In this document: positions 17,226 through 24,588 of the stretch, in pieces
Layout: every line of letters begins with the position of its first letter
Numbering within the stretch: the stretch's first letter is position 1
Source: an uncultured Prevotella sp.
GTDB lineage: Bacteria; Bacteroidota; Bacteroidia; Bacteroidales; Bacteroidaceae
Length of the DNA: 64,000 nt
NCBI GenBank assembly: GCA_934254985.1
Contig: CAKQMS010000001.1
Coordinates: 124,001 to 188,000 of the forward strand
Reading direction: 5' to 3'
Made by a program: the position numbers and the translations under genes
Notes under the pieces: model-generated
Told to the model about the DNA's origin: nothing
What the model saw: only the letters and a program-made list of their open reading frames with translations
Databases searched by the model: none

Positions 17226-18188
17226 TTACCACTTCAGCTTACCATACTTCTCTTTATACCACAGTTGCCAACCATTGACAAGGTTTTGCCAAACAACATA
17301 GGCACCGGGAGCAACGGCTGCAAGAGGATTAAGGAAGGTGAGGGTGAGCCAAATGGCTACGATAGTGTTCTTTTGTCCGAGAGCCTGGCCTGCGCTGATG
17401 CTGGCACCATAATGGCGACCAACGGCTTTGCCTATGGCAAACTGAATGAGGCATACTACTAATGGAACAATAAGCAAGAGAGCCAAAATATAGCCAGAAA
17501 CTTGAGCGTGAATGATGTTGCGAACGGTCTCACCCATAAGGATAGTGAGGTTGAAACACCACATATAAAATCCTAAATCCTTTATGCTCTTTACCTTGTC
17601 GACAAAGCGAGGTAAGAACTTACGGCTGAGCAAAGCTAAGAGCAATGGAACTACAAGCACCGTGGTTACATTGCGAAACACCATCATGCTCATATATAAG
17701 AATGTGACGTTGGCACCTTTTTCTACCATAGGAAAGAGCAAAGGAATGATAACCATGGTGAAGATGTTGGCGATGACGGTATATGTGGTAAGCGAACCAA
17801 TGCTTCCACCAAGTTTTTCTGTAACCACAGCCACAGCTGCTGCAGTAGGACAAATAAAGCAGATAAAAGCTGCTTCGAGCACAAGCTTTACATTGTATGA
17901 TGCACCAAAGAGATAGATGGCTACAACCATTGATGCAGCCAAGGATGTGCGAATAATTTGGAGGATAAAATGCCATTTTTGTGGGCGCATTTCCTTTATC
18001 TCTATCTTACAGAAGGTTACATAGAGCAAAGCAAATAGCACTACAGGCATGAGAGATATAAGGTGTGGACCTACAGCATCGCCTATAGGTTCGAGAAAGG
18101 GAATGTTGGCAAACAACAGATAGCCTATAGCTCCTAATACAAGTGAGCAAGGCAACGCAAATCTACGAAAGAATCTCCACAAAGCCAT
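17226..18188 (-). CDS. Bile acid:sodium symporter (BASS) family transporter
   Basis: This 320-residue inner-membrane protein has about nine or ten hydrophobic segments and resembles the SBF/BASS family of sodium-coupled organic anion carriers. Family-like regions are FICFICPTAAAVAVVTEKLGG near residue 110 and the conserved segment SAGQALGQKNTIVAIWL near the C-terminus, which matches the second crossover helix. I chose the ATG at 18188 because the longer in-frame N-terminus is encoded by AT-repeat DNA. The substrate is unknown; bile acid, pantoate or a keto acid are all possible. It lies downstream of typA on the same strand, after an AT-rich spacer and a terminator. Confidence 0.82.
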   Translation of the reverse strand: MALWRFFRRFALPCSLVLGAIGYLLFANIPFLEPIGDAVGPHLISLMPVVLFALLYVTFCKIEIKEMRPQKWHFILQIIRTSLAASMVVAIYLFGASYNVKLVLEAAFICFICPTAAAVAVVTEKLGGSIGSLTTYTVIANIFTMVIIPLLFPMVEKGANVTFLYMSMMVFRNVTTVLVVPLLLALLSRKFLPRFVDKVKSIKDLGFYMWCFNLTILMGETVRNIIHAQVSGYILALLLIVPLVVCLIQFAIGKAVGRHYGASISAGQALGQKNTIVAIWLTLTFLNPLAAVAPGAYVVWQNLVNGWQLWYKEKYGKLKW

Positions 18189-18289
18189 AATACAGATGTT
18201 TTTATTTAGGGGAGTTAGAGATAGTGAGAACTCAAAATTGTTGGTATATATATGTATATATAATATAAGGTATATATATAAATATGTAT

Positions 18290-18330
18290 ATATAAAAATA
18301 GGAGGAAGTTCAAACAAACTTCCTCCTTAT
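18290..18330 (-). terminator. Terminator of typA
   Basis: On the minus strand GGAGGAAGTT pairs with AACTTCCTCC around a 6-base loop and is followed by a short T-rich tract. It lies 14 bases beyond the typA stop. The adjoining stretch 18241-18298 is almost pure AT repeat (tatatatgtatata). Confidence 0.75.
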
Positions 18331-18343
18331 TTATGTATAGGAA

Positions 18344-20146
18344 CTATTCCTTGTTTGCTCTCTTACGCTCGAGGTGATCGAGAATAATCTTGCGCATACG
18401 CATGCTCTTAGGAGTAACCTCAACGAGCTCGTCGCCCTTGATATACTCAAGACATTCCTCAAGACTCATCACAGTCTTAGGGATAACGCGTGCCTTTTCA
18501 TCAGAACCTGAAGCACGAACGTTGGTAAGCTGCTTAGCCTTAGTAACGTTGATTACAAGGTCGTTGTCGTGAACATGCTCGCCCACTACCTCGCCTGCAT
18601 AAACCTCATCACCTGGATCGATGAAGAACTTACCACGATCCTGAAGCTTATCGATAGCATAAGCATATGATGTACCAGTCTCGAGAGCTATCATCGAACC
18701 ATTGGTACGACGCTGAATCTCGCCCTTGAAAGGCTGATAGTCTTTAAAGCGGTGTGCCATGATAGCCTCACCCTGAGATGCTGTAAGCACATTAGTACGC
18801 AAACCGATGATACCACGTGAAGGAATCTCGAACTCGATATTTACACGGTCAGCCTGGCTTTCCATAGATGTCATCTCACCCTTACGGCGTGTCACCATAT
18901 CAATCATCTTACTTGCAAACTCCTCAGGCACATTGATTGTGAGTTCCTCGATAGGCTCACACTTCACACCATCGATAGTCTTGTAGATAACCTGTGGCTG
19001 ACCAACCTGAAGCTCATAGCCTTCGCGACGCATAGTCTCGATAAGCACAGAGAGGTGGAGCACACCACGTCCGCTAACAATCCACTTATCTGTACAATCC
19101 TCGAAAGGACGAACGCGAAGAGCAAGGTTCTTCTCCAACTCCTTATCCAAACGCTCCTGGATGTGGCGTGAAGTACAATATTTACCCTCTTTACCGAAGA
19201 ATGGACTGTCGTTGATAGTGAAGAGCATGCTCATGGTAGGCTCATCGATAGCGATAGGAGGCAATGCTTCTGGATTGTCGTAGTCGCAGATGGTGTCACC
19301 AATCTCAAACTTCTCCAAACCGATAACAGCACAAATATCGCCAGACTCTACGCTGTCAGTCTTCTTATGACCCATACCCTCAAAGGTATGAAGTTCCTTA
19401 ATCTTGGTCTTCTCCATAGATCCGTCGCGATGGCAGATAGTAACATTCATACCATCCTTGAGTACACCACGATGAACGCGACCTACGGCGATACGACCAG
19501 TATAGTTGCTATAGTCGAGAGATGTGATAAGCATCTGAGGAGTACCCTCAAGCTGCTTAGGGGCAGGGATAACCTCAACTATCTTATCGAGAAGATAGTC
19601 GATATTGTCAGTAGGCTGATTCCACTCCTCAGCCATCCAGCCATTCTTAGCTGAACCATAAACTACAGGGAAATCGAGCTGATCTTCTGTAGCATTGAGA
19701 GAGAACATGAGGTCGAAGACCATTTCATATACCTCCTCAGGACGACAGTTAGGCTTGTCTACCTTGTTGACAACCACGATAGGCTTCAAACCAAGCTGCA
19801 AAGCTTTCTGCAACACGAAGCGAGTCTGAGGCATAGGACCTTCAAAAGCGTCGACGAGCAAAAGGCATCCGTCTGCCATGTTAAGCACACGCTCTACCTC
19901 ACCGCCGAAGTCAGAGTGTCCAGGAGTATCAAGAATATTAATTTTAGTACCTTTCCAATTAATGGAAACGTTTTTAGAAAGAATTGTGATACCCCTCTCA
20001 CGCTCGAGGTCGTTGGCATCAAGCACTTCGCCACTGTTATCCTGACCGTCGCGGAAAAGCTTTCCAGCGAGCATCATCTTGTCTACGAGAGTTGTCTTGC
20101 CATGGTCGACATGGGCAATAACTGCTATGTTTCTAATGTCTTGCAT
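18344..20146 (-). CDS. typA: Translational GTPase TypA/BipA
   Basis: TypA is a ribosome-associated GTPase that helps 50S assembly and adaptation to stress. The 600-residue protein starts at the ATG at 20146 ([20 protein letters not shown]); the longer in-frame start adds nine residues and would overlap the promoter region. GTPase motifs are AHVDHGKTT (G1), [12 protein letters not shown] (G2), [10 protein letters not shown] (G3), NKVDKP (G4) and GSAKNGW (G5). EF-Tu-like domain 2, EF-G-like domains and the TypA-specific C-terminus follow at normal length. It is divergent from rpsO across 127 bases that hold both promoters. Confidence 0.96.
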   Translation of the reverse strand: MQDIRNIAVIAHVDHGKTTLVDKMMLAGKLFRDGQDNSGEVLDANDLERERGITILSKNVSINWKGTKINILDTPGHSDFGGEVERVLNMADGCLLLVDAFEGPMPQTRFVLQKALQLGLKPIVVVNKVDKPNCRPEEVYEMVFDLMFSLNATEDQLDFPVVYGSAKNGWMAEEWNQPTDNIDYLLDKIVEVIPAPKQLEGTPQMLITSLDYSNYTGRIAVGRVHRGVLKDGMNVTICHRDGSMEKTKIKELHTFEGMGHKKTDSVESGDICAVIGLEKFEIGDTICDYDNPEALPPIAIDEPTMSMLFTINDSPFFGKEGKYCTSRHIQERLDKELEKNLALRVRPFEDCTDKWIVSGRGVLHLSVLIETMRREGYELQVGQPQVIYKTIDGVKCEPIEELTINVPEEFASKMIDMVTRRKGEMTSMESQADRVNIEFEIPSRGIIGLRTNVLTASQGEAIMAHRFKDYQPFKGEIQRRTNGSMIALETGTSYAYAIDKLQDRGKFFIDPGDEVYAGEVVGEHVHDNDLVINVTKAKQLTNVRASGSDEKARVIPKTVMSLEECLEYIKGDELVEVTPKSMRMRKIILDHLERKRANKE

Positions 20147-20170
20147 TGTATATAATGTATAAATCAGGTG

Positions 20171-20178
20171 CAAAATTA
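20171..20178 (-). promoter_or_regulatory. Probable -7 element of the typA promoter
   Basis: Minus-strand TAATTTTG, followed by CACC, fits TAnnTTTG and lies 25 bases before the typA ATG. Confidence 0.55.
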
Positions 20179-20197
20179 CAAAAAAATATTGTATACT

Positions 20198-20229
20198 CTT
20201 GCCATTATAAGAAAAAAGTTGTAACTTTG
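20198..20229 (+). promoter_or_regulatory. rpsO promoter
   Basis: TAACTTTG at 20222-20229 is a good Bacteroidota -7 element. CTTG at 20198-20201, 20 bases upstream, is a near-match to the TTTG -33 element. The leader to the rpsO ATG is about 38 bases. Confidence 0.6.
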
Positions 20230-20273
20230 CATCCGCATTTGTGCAAACATTATTAATTATTTACAAAAAAGCT

Positions 20274-20543
20274 ATGTATTTAGACAAGGCAAAAAAAGAA
20301 GAGATCTTTGGTAAGTACGGAAAGTCTAACTCTGATACTGGTTCAGCTGAGAGCCAGATAGCATTGTTCTCATACCGTATTGCCCATTTGACGGAGCACG
20401 TTAAGAAGCACCGTAAAGATTATACTACCACACGTTCTTTGACTCAGTTGGTAGGAAAGCGCCGTGCATTGCTCAATTACCTCTACGATCGCGACATCAA
20501 TCGCTATCGTGCTATCATCAAGGCCCTCGGCCTCCGCAAGTAA
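20274..20543 (+). CDS. rpsO: 30S ribosomal protein S15
   Basis: S15 binds 16S rRNA early in assembly of the 30S platform. The 89-residue length from the ATG at 20274 (MYLDKAKKEEIFGKYG) is exactly that of the family; the longer in-frame start is rejected for that reason. The conserved segments TGSAESQIALFSYRI, LTEHVKKHRKDYTT and LVGKRRALLNYL are present. It is a single-gene unit with its own promoter and a strong terminator. Confidence 0.98.
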   Translation: MYLDKAKKEEIFGKYGKSNSDTGSAESQIALFSYRIAHLTEHVKKHRKDYTTTRSLTQLVGKRRALLNYLYDRDINRYRAIIKALGLRK

Positions 20544-20565
20544 TTGCAAGCAAGCACAAAAGAAA

Positions 20566-20598
20566 CAAAGCCACATCCACTCGGATGTGGCTTTTTTG
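20566..20598 (+). terminator. rpsO terminator
   Basis: GCCACATCC and GGATGTGGC form a 9-bp stem with a 4-base loop, followed by TTTTTTG. Confidence 0.92.
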
Positions 20599-20661
20599 TT
20601 TTATTACTGTTCAAGTAGGTTTGTGTTTTACTTTTAAAGACCTACAATAAATAGTAAAATT

Positions 20662-20700
20662 AAGGCCATTGTTACTTGATTACCAAGTAGCAATGGTCTT
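20662..20700. other. Long stem-loop between rpsO and the zinc-ribbon gene
   Basis: A 17-bp stem (20662-20678 with 20684-20700, two G-T pairs) has a 5-base loop. It lies between the rpsO terminator and the 3' end of the six-gene operon. On the minus strand AATTTTA follows, so it may terminate that operon. A second, weaker hairpin (GTAGGT...ACCTAC) lies at about 20625-20645. Confidence 0.6.
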
Positions 20701-20841
20701 TATTAGTAAGACGTACTTTTACGTTCAAACAAATGAGTTGCTAAGAAACGTAAAACAGAATACACTAATTACTTATAATCGAATAATTAAGCATTATTCT
20801 GCAAGCACACAAAAAATCTTTTAGTAGGGATAACGAGACAT

Positions 20842-21936
20842 CTATAAGTTTGAAGCAGCTGACTGACGTGCGTTCCTTGATTCCGCCAATCTGTCATCAA
20901 TATCCTTATTCATCTTCTTGTTGACGATAATCTTAGCTACAATCCATATTGCCAAATAAGCAAATGCAACACCATAATTTGATAAATACCAAACAACAAA
21001 AAGAAGCAACCACAACCATTTCACAATGTTCTTTATCTTTTCCTTACCATTGACAAAATCAACCTCTTCTTGATCAACAGGATAAGTATAAGAATAATGC
21101 TGTCCAGTTCCGTCCATCATAAAGTTATACTTCTGATTGTCATAAGTATAATAAACAAACCAGAAAGGAACAAGCATGTACTCACCTTTAGTAGTTAAGC
21201 TACAACTAGAAGAAGCACGGAAATTTCGAATTTCCTGATTACCAATTTGATCTAACGCTGCTCGTTCGGCAGTATCGTCTACCAAGTTCTTACCATGCTT
21301 TTGCCAAACAAGTGTTTCATCAGCATTACGTGGTATTGTAATCAGATTAGAATCCTCTTCACCCAACATTTCCGGATCGAACTTCTTTGACATCATCACA
21401 TCATAAGGGAACTGCGACGTAAAGTTACGAAGTTCCTGAGGTAAGTCATCAGCACTTTCATTAGCAAGACAAAGGAAACCAAAATTTCCAGAGGCATTAC
21501 CATTCTGTGGACGCCATTTCTTTACATTTTTAGTACTAATCTTTTTACTATTGTCAGTCCAACTATCTGAGATTTTCACCTCTTGGTCGCTATAAGAAGA
21601 CTCACAGCTCCATGAAGCCTGATATGTACCTTCATACAGATACATTGGGAGATAAGCACGGAACACATTACCTGTATTAATTGCTTGGAATACATTCTTT
21701 GGAACATAATCTTGGTTGACCAAAGTATTTACCAAAGCACTTTCAAAATCCCCCTCCTGTGTCGTGAAAGGAATCATACGCTCAGGCATATCTTCCTTGC
21801 GAGTTTCTGCAACAGGATTAATGATTGTGTTTCCACATGCTGGACAAACTAAGGTTCTGTCAAATCTGCCGAATTTGGTAATCTTAGAACCACATGATGG
21901 GCAAGCAATCTTTTGTAATTCTCTTGTTTCTGCCAT
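20842..21936 (-). CDS. Zinc-ribbon membrane protein (YdjG-like)
   Basis: The 364-residue protein opens with a zinc ribbon made of two knuckles, CPSC at residues 12-15 and CPAC at 31-34. A long soluble region of about 270 residues follows (family-like VFRAYLPMYLYEGTYQASWSC). Two hydrophobic segments lie at ~303-338 (WLWLLLFVVWYLS and FAYLAIWIVAKIIV), then a charged tail. The layout resembles YdjG of Bacillus, a zinc-ribbon membrane protein encoded with the SPFH protein YdjI and PspA. It is the last of six co-directional genes, 33 bases after the four-helix membrane protein. I infer a role as a membrane partner of the SPFH protein. Confidence 0.75.
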   Translation of the reverse strand: MAETRELQKIACPSCGSKITKFGRFDRTLVCPACGNTIINPVAETRKEDMPERMIPFTTQEGDFESALVNTLVNQDYVPKNVFQAINTGNVFRAYLPMYLYEGTYQASWSCESSYSDQEVKISDSWTDNSKKISTKNVKKWRPQNGNASGNFGFLCLANESADDLPQELRNFTSQFPYDVMMSKKFDPEMLGEEDSNLITIPRNADETLVWQKHGKNLVDDTAERAALDQIGNQEIRNFRASSSCSLTTKGEYMLVPFWFVYYTYDNQKYNFMMDGTGQHYSYTYPVDQEEVDFVNGKEKIKNIVKWLWLLLFVVWYLSNYGVAFAYLAIWIVAKIIVNKKMNKDIDDRLAESRNARQSAASNL

Positions 21937-21969
21937 AAATTTAAGATTTAAATTGTTATTATTATATGA

Positions 21970-22665
21970 TTACTTATTATAAAGTCTATGCATACTAATT
22001 GCTGAGTTACGGCGTGAAATAACGACCTTTAGTTCTTTTGCCTTTTTAGATATCTCTTCAACACTTGCAGATGAATCTATGGCAAAGCACAAATCATCTA
22101 CGGCCACCTGCATAGCAGTCTCAGCTTCCGCTACTTCAGGGAAAGATTCTCTTGGACTACTATTGACAGCATCAACACACAGTTTTACTAATCTTCGAGC
22201 TTCAACATCAGATACCATTCTCATACTTTCTCTTAATCGCAAAACCAAAGATTCAATGTTTATTGATTCAACTTCTTGTTTTTTAAGAGATTTATTCGTT
22301 GCATCATTTGCAAGAACACTTGACAGTTGAAGCACCAAAAAGATTGCCAACAATACAGATTGTACAATAATAGCCCACGTATTAGTTTGCGGTTTAAAGT
22401 ACATAAAAAGCAAACCTACTACTAATTCTATGATAAAATAAAAAAAGACGATGAGATATAGAGTAGAAGATTGTACCGACATTTTCTTGTTTGACAAGCA
22501 AAATAAAGGTGTTATCAGTATCATCAAGTAGGATACATGGATGAATCCATAACAAACCCAGTCCAAAGAGGTATGCTCTATTCCTCCAACTATAAAATAG
22601 AGGATATTAAACAAGGCTAAGAAAACAAGCCCTATAACCATTTTAAAAAATGCACTTTTCATCAC
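21970..22665 (-). CDS. Four-helix membrane protein with a helical cytoplasmic tail
   Basis: This 231-residue protein has hydrophobic segments at roughly residues 7-28, 37-57, 68-92 and 98-119, followed by about 110 residues of mostly helical, charged sequence (INIESLVLRLRESMRMVSDV and VEEISKKAKELKVVISRRNS). I do not recognise a family. The position between the SPFH protein (10 bases upstream) and the zinc-ribbon membrane protein matches that of a membrane component of the same complex. The start codons MM leave one residue of uncertainty. Confidence 0.65.
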   Translation of the reverse strand: MMKSAFFKMVIGLVFLALFNILYFIVGGIEHTSLDWVCYGFIHVSYLMILITPLFCLSNKKMSVQSSTLYLIVFFYFIIELVVGLLFMYFKPQTNTWAIIVQSVLLAIFLVLQLSSVLANDATNKSLKKQEVESINIESLVLRLRESMRMVSDVEARRLVKLCVDAVNSSPRESFPEVAEAETAMQVAVDDLCFAIDSSASVEEISKKAKELKVVISRRNSAISMHRLYNK

Positions 22666-22675
22666 CGTTACCTTT

Positions 22676-23812
22676 TTACATTCTACTTAAAACTTCTGCA
22701 ACCTTATCATCATATTGCTGTTGACTAATAAGTCCTGAATCCAATAATTTCTTCATCTTTACCAACACATCAGCCGGGTCTTGTGCCATTGAAGAGTTTG
22801 TTGGTTGAGCCTGCGCTGCGCCAAAACGATTTCCACCACCAAAGCCCATTGGTTGTTGAAATTGCTGTGGTTGTGGTTGCGCAAAAGCTGTTGTAGCCAT
22901 TGTAGCAAAAGCATTACCTGCAGCCATTCCCAAGCCCAAGCCTGCGCCTGCACTTGCGACTCCACCAGCACCTGGATTAACTGAAATATTTTCAATTATT
23001 TCCTGCTGAACAGCCATACCATATTTTGGATCTGCAGCATATTTAGCTGCATTTAAACGTTTTCGAAGCTTCATTCGTTCCTCAGAATCGACAACTTGGA
23101 GTGAATTAAAAGAAAAATTATGAATACGAATTCCAAATTCGTCTAATGCATTTTGTATTTTAGGAGTTACCTTTTCTGTAATATCATTAATATAAGGATA
23201 CAAAGTATTTATAGATTCAGTGCGCGATATGTCAGAAACCATTTGAGCAACCAAGGCACCAATACGTTGTGTTATTTGAGCTTTAAAGAATTCTTTTAAA
23301 TCTTCACTTGTAAATACACTGTTTCCACCCATCAATTTCTTATAACATTCAGCAGCAGCATTGTCATTCTCATCTATATCAAAATATATTTGAAAATCAC
23401 CATTACCAATAACATCTGTAGGAACTCCATCACCATAATGATAATCCACACATTGTATGGGATCTTCTGTTCCCCATTTCATTGTTTGCATAGATGTTGT
23501 TACATGATAAACTTGACACGTAAAAGTTGACACTCCTCCAGAAAGCATATTACGAATACGTCCTAAGACAGGAATGTTATCTGTAGCAACAACATGTCGT
23601 CCCGAATGAAGAACACCATAGAGAATGCCATTTTTGATAAAAATAACTTGCTCATTTGGAGCCACTGTTATCACAGACCCCATATTGAAGTCTTGTCGAG
23701 GGTCAATATAAATAAGAGCATCAACGTCCAACTGACGCTGTATAAACTCGACGATGTTACGACTGCCACCTGCGAAGTTGGCATCATTCTCATTTCTATG
23801 AAATAATCCCAT
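22676..23812 (-). CDS. SPFH-domain protein with C-terminal SHOCT-like motif (YdjI type)
   Basis: The 378-residue protein begins with the pattern of YdjI-type (virion-core-like) SPFH proteins: MGLFHRN, then VITVAPNEQVIFIKNGILYG and HVVATDNIPVLGRI. An SPFH/band-7 domain covers roughly residues 45-260, ending in FSFNSLQVVDSEERMKLRK. A Gly/Ala/Gln-rich linker (~282-340) follows, and the last ~34 residues (DPADVLVKMKKLLDSGLIS and onward) form a SHOCT-like module. There is no signal peptide or transmembrane helix, so it probably works on the cytoplasmic face of the membrane. SPFH proteins oligomerise and organise membranes. It is the third-from-last gene of the six-gene operon. Confidence 0.85.
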   Translation of the reverse strand: MGLFHRNENDANFAGGSRNIVEFIQRQLDVDALIYIDPRQDFNMGSVITVAPNEQVIFIKNGILYGVLHSGRHVVATDNIPVLGRIRNMLSGGVSTFTCQVYHVTTSMQTMKWGTEDPIQCVDYHYGDGVPTDVIGNGDFQIYFDIDENDNAAAECYKKLMGGNSVFTSEDLKEFFKAQITQRIGALVAQMVSDISRTESINTLYPYINDITEKVTPKIQNALDEFGIRIHNFSFNSLQVVDSEERMKLRKRLNAAKYAADPKYGMAVQQEIIENISVNPGAGGVASAGAGLGLGMAAGNAFATMATTAFAQPQPQQFQQPMGFGGGNRFGAAQAQPTNSSMAQDPADVLVKMKKLLDSGLISQQQYDDKVAEVLSRM

Positions 23813-23828
23813 AATAATATAGATTTAA

Positions 23829-24584
23829 TTACTTTTTATGTTTATACTTAAAGTCTTCTATTTCCTTACCAAGATCATCACGCTGAGTATTCAACTCTGA
23901 TGCCTTGTTATTCAATTCTGATTCTGACTCTGGCTCCGTATTATCTTCCAACTCACGATTAGCTGCATCCGCTTTACGATCCAAATCCTTATATTTATCT
24001 TCCATGTCATCAAGCATCTTATCATCTTCGGCTTCTTGTTCTGCCAATTCTTGTTGATTCACCTCTTCATCCTCCCGTTGTTCTTTGGTTTCATCCTGCA
24101 TCTCAGTTCCATCTTCATCCCAGCCATTGTCTGATTCTTCATTTTTTTCATTCTCTTCTTCAGATGTATCAGAAGCATTATCCTCAGCCCATCCATCAGA
24201 AGAGTCACTGTCCTTCTCACCCAAAGAATCAGAACCTTCCATAGAATCTTCTACAGGAGAGTCCGATGTATCAGCAATATCATCAGAAACGCCAGTTCTT
24301 TCCCAATTGTCTGTTTGACCAAAGAATTGATCAAAACTATCGCCACGACCATCTTGGTCAAAGATTTTATCAAATTCATCACTAGAATCATCTTGCTCTT
24401 GATCAAAGAGTTGATCAAATCCATCACCTCCAGGTTGGCCAAAGAATTGATCAAATCCATCTGGATCTGTACATGTATCACTATCGTCAAACTGATCAAA
24501 TTCATCAGGTTCTATACCACAATCGTCAAATTGATCAAATCCATCAGGTTCTGTACATGTATCACAATCGTCAAATTCACACAT
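23829..24584 (-). CDS. Highly acidic protein with repeated D-x-F-D-Q motifs
   Basis: The 251-residue protein is dominated by Asp, Glu, Ser and Gln and should be strongly acidic and disordered. Its first ~95 residues carry six spaced copies of a motif such as DGFDQFD, DEFDQFD, DGFDQFF, DGFDQLF, DEFDKIF and DSFDQFF. A purely acidic Ser-rich middle follows, and the last ~90 residues (AEQEAEDDKMLDDMEDKYKD onward) look like coiled coil. There is no signal peptide. No family is recognised. It lies 4 bases after the HerA-type ATPase and 16 bases before the SPFH gene, so the repeated motif may dock one of those proteins. Confidence 0.75.
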   Translation of the reverse strand: MCEFDDCDTCTEPDGFDQFDDCGIEPDEFDQFDDSDTCTDPDGFDQFFGQPGGDGFDQLFDQEQDDSSDEFDKIFDQDGRGDSFDQFFGQTDNWERTGVSDDIADTSDSPVEDSMEGSDSLGEKDSDSSDGWAEDNASDTSEEENEKNEESDNGWDEDGTEMQDETKEQREDEEVNQQELAEQEAEDDKMLDDMEDKYKDLDRKADAANRELEDNTEPESESELNNKASELNTQRDDLGKEIEDFKYKHKK

Positions 24585-24588
24585 AAGC

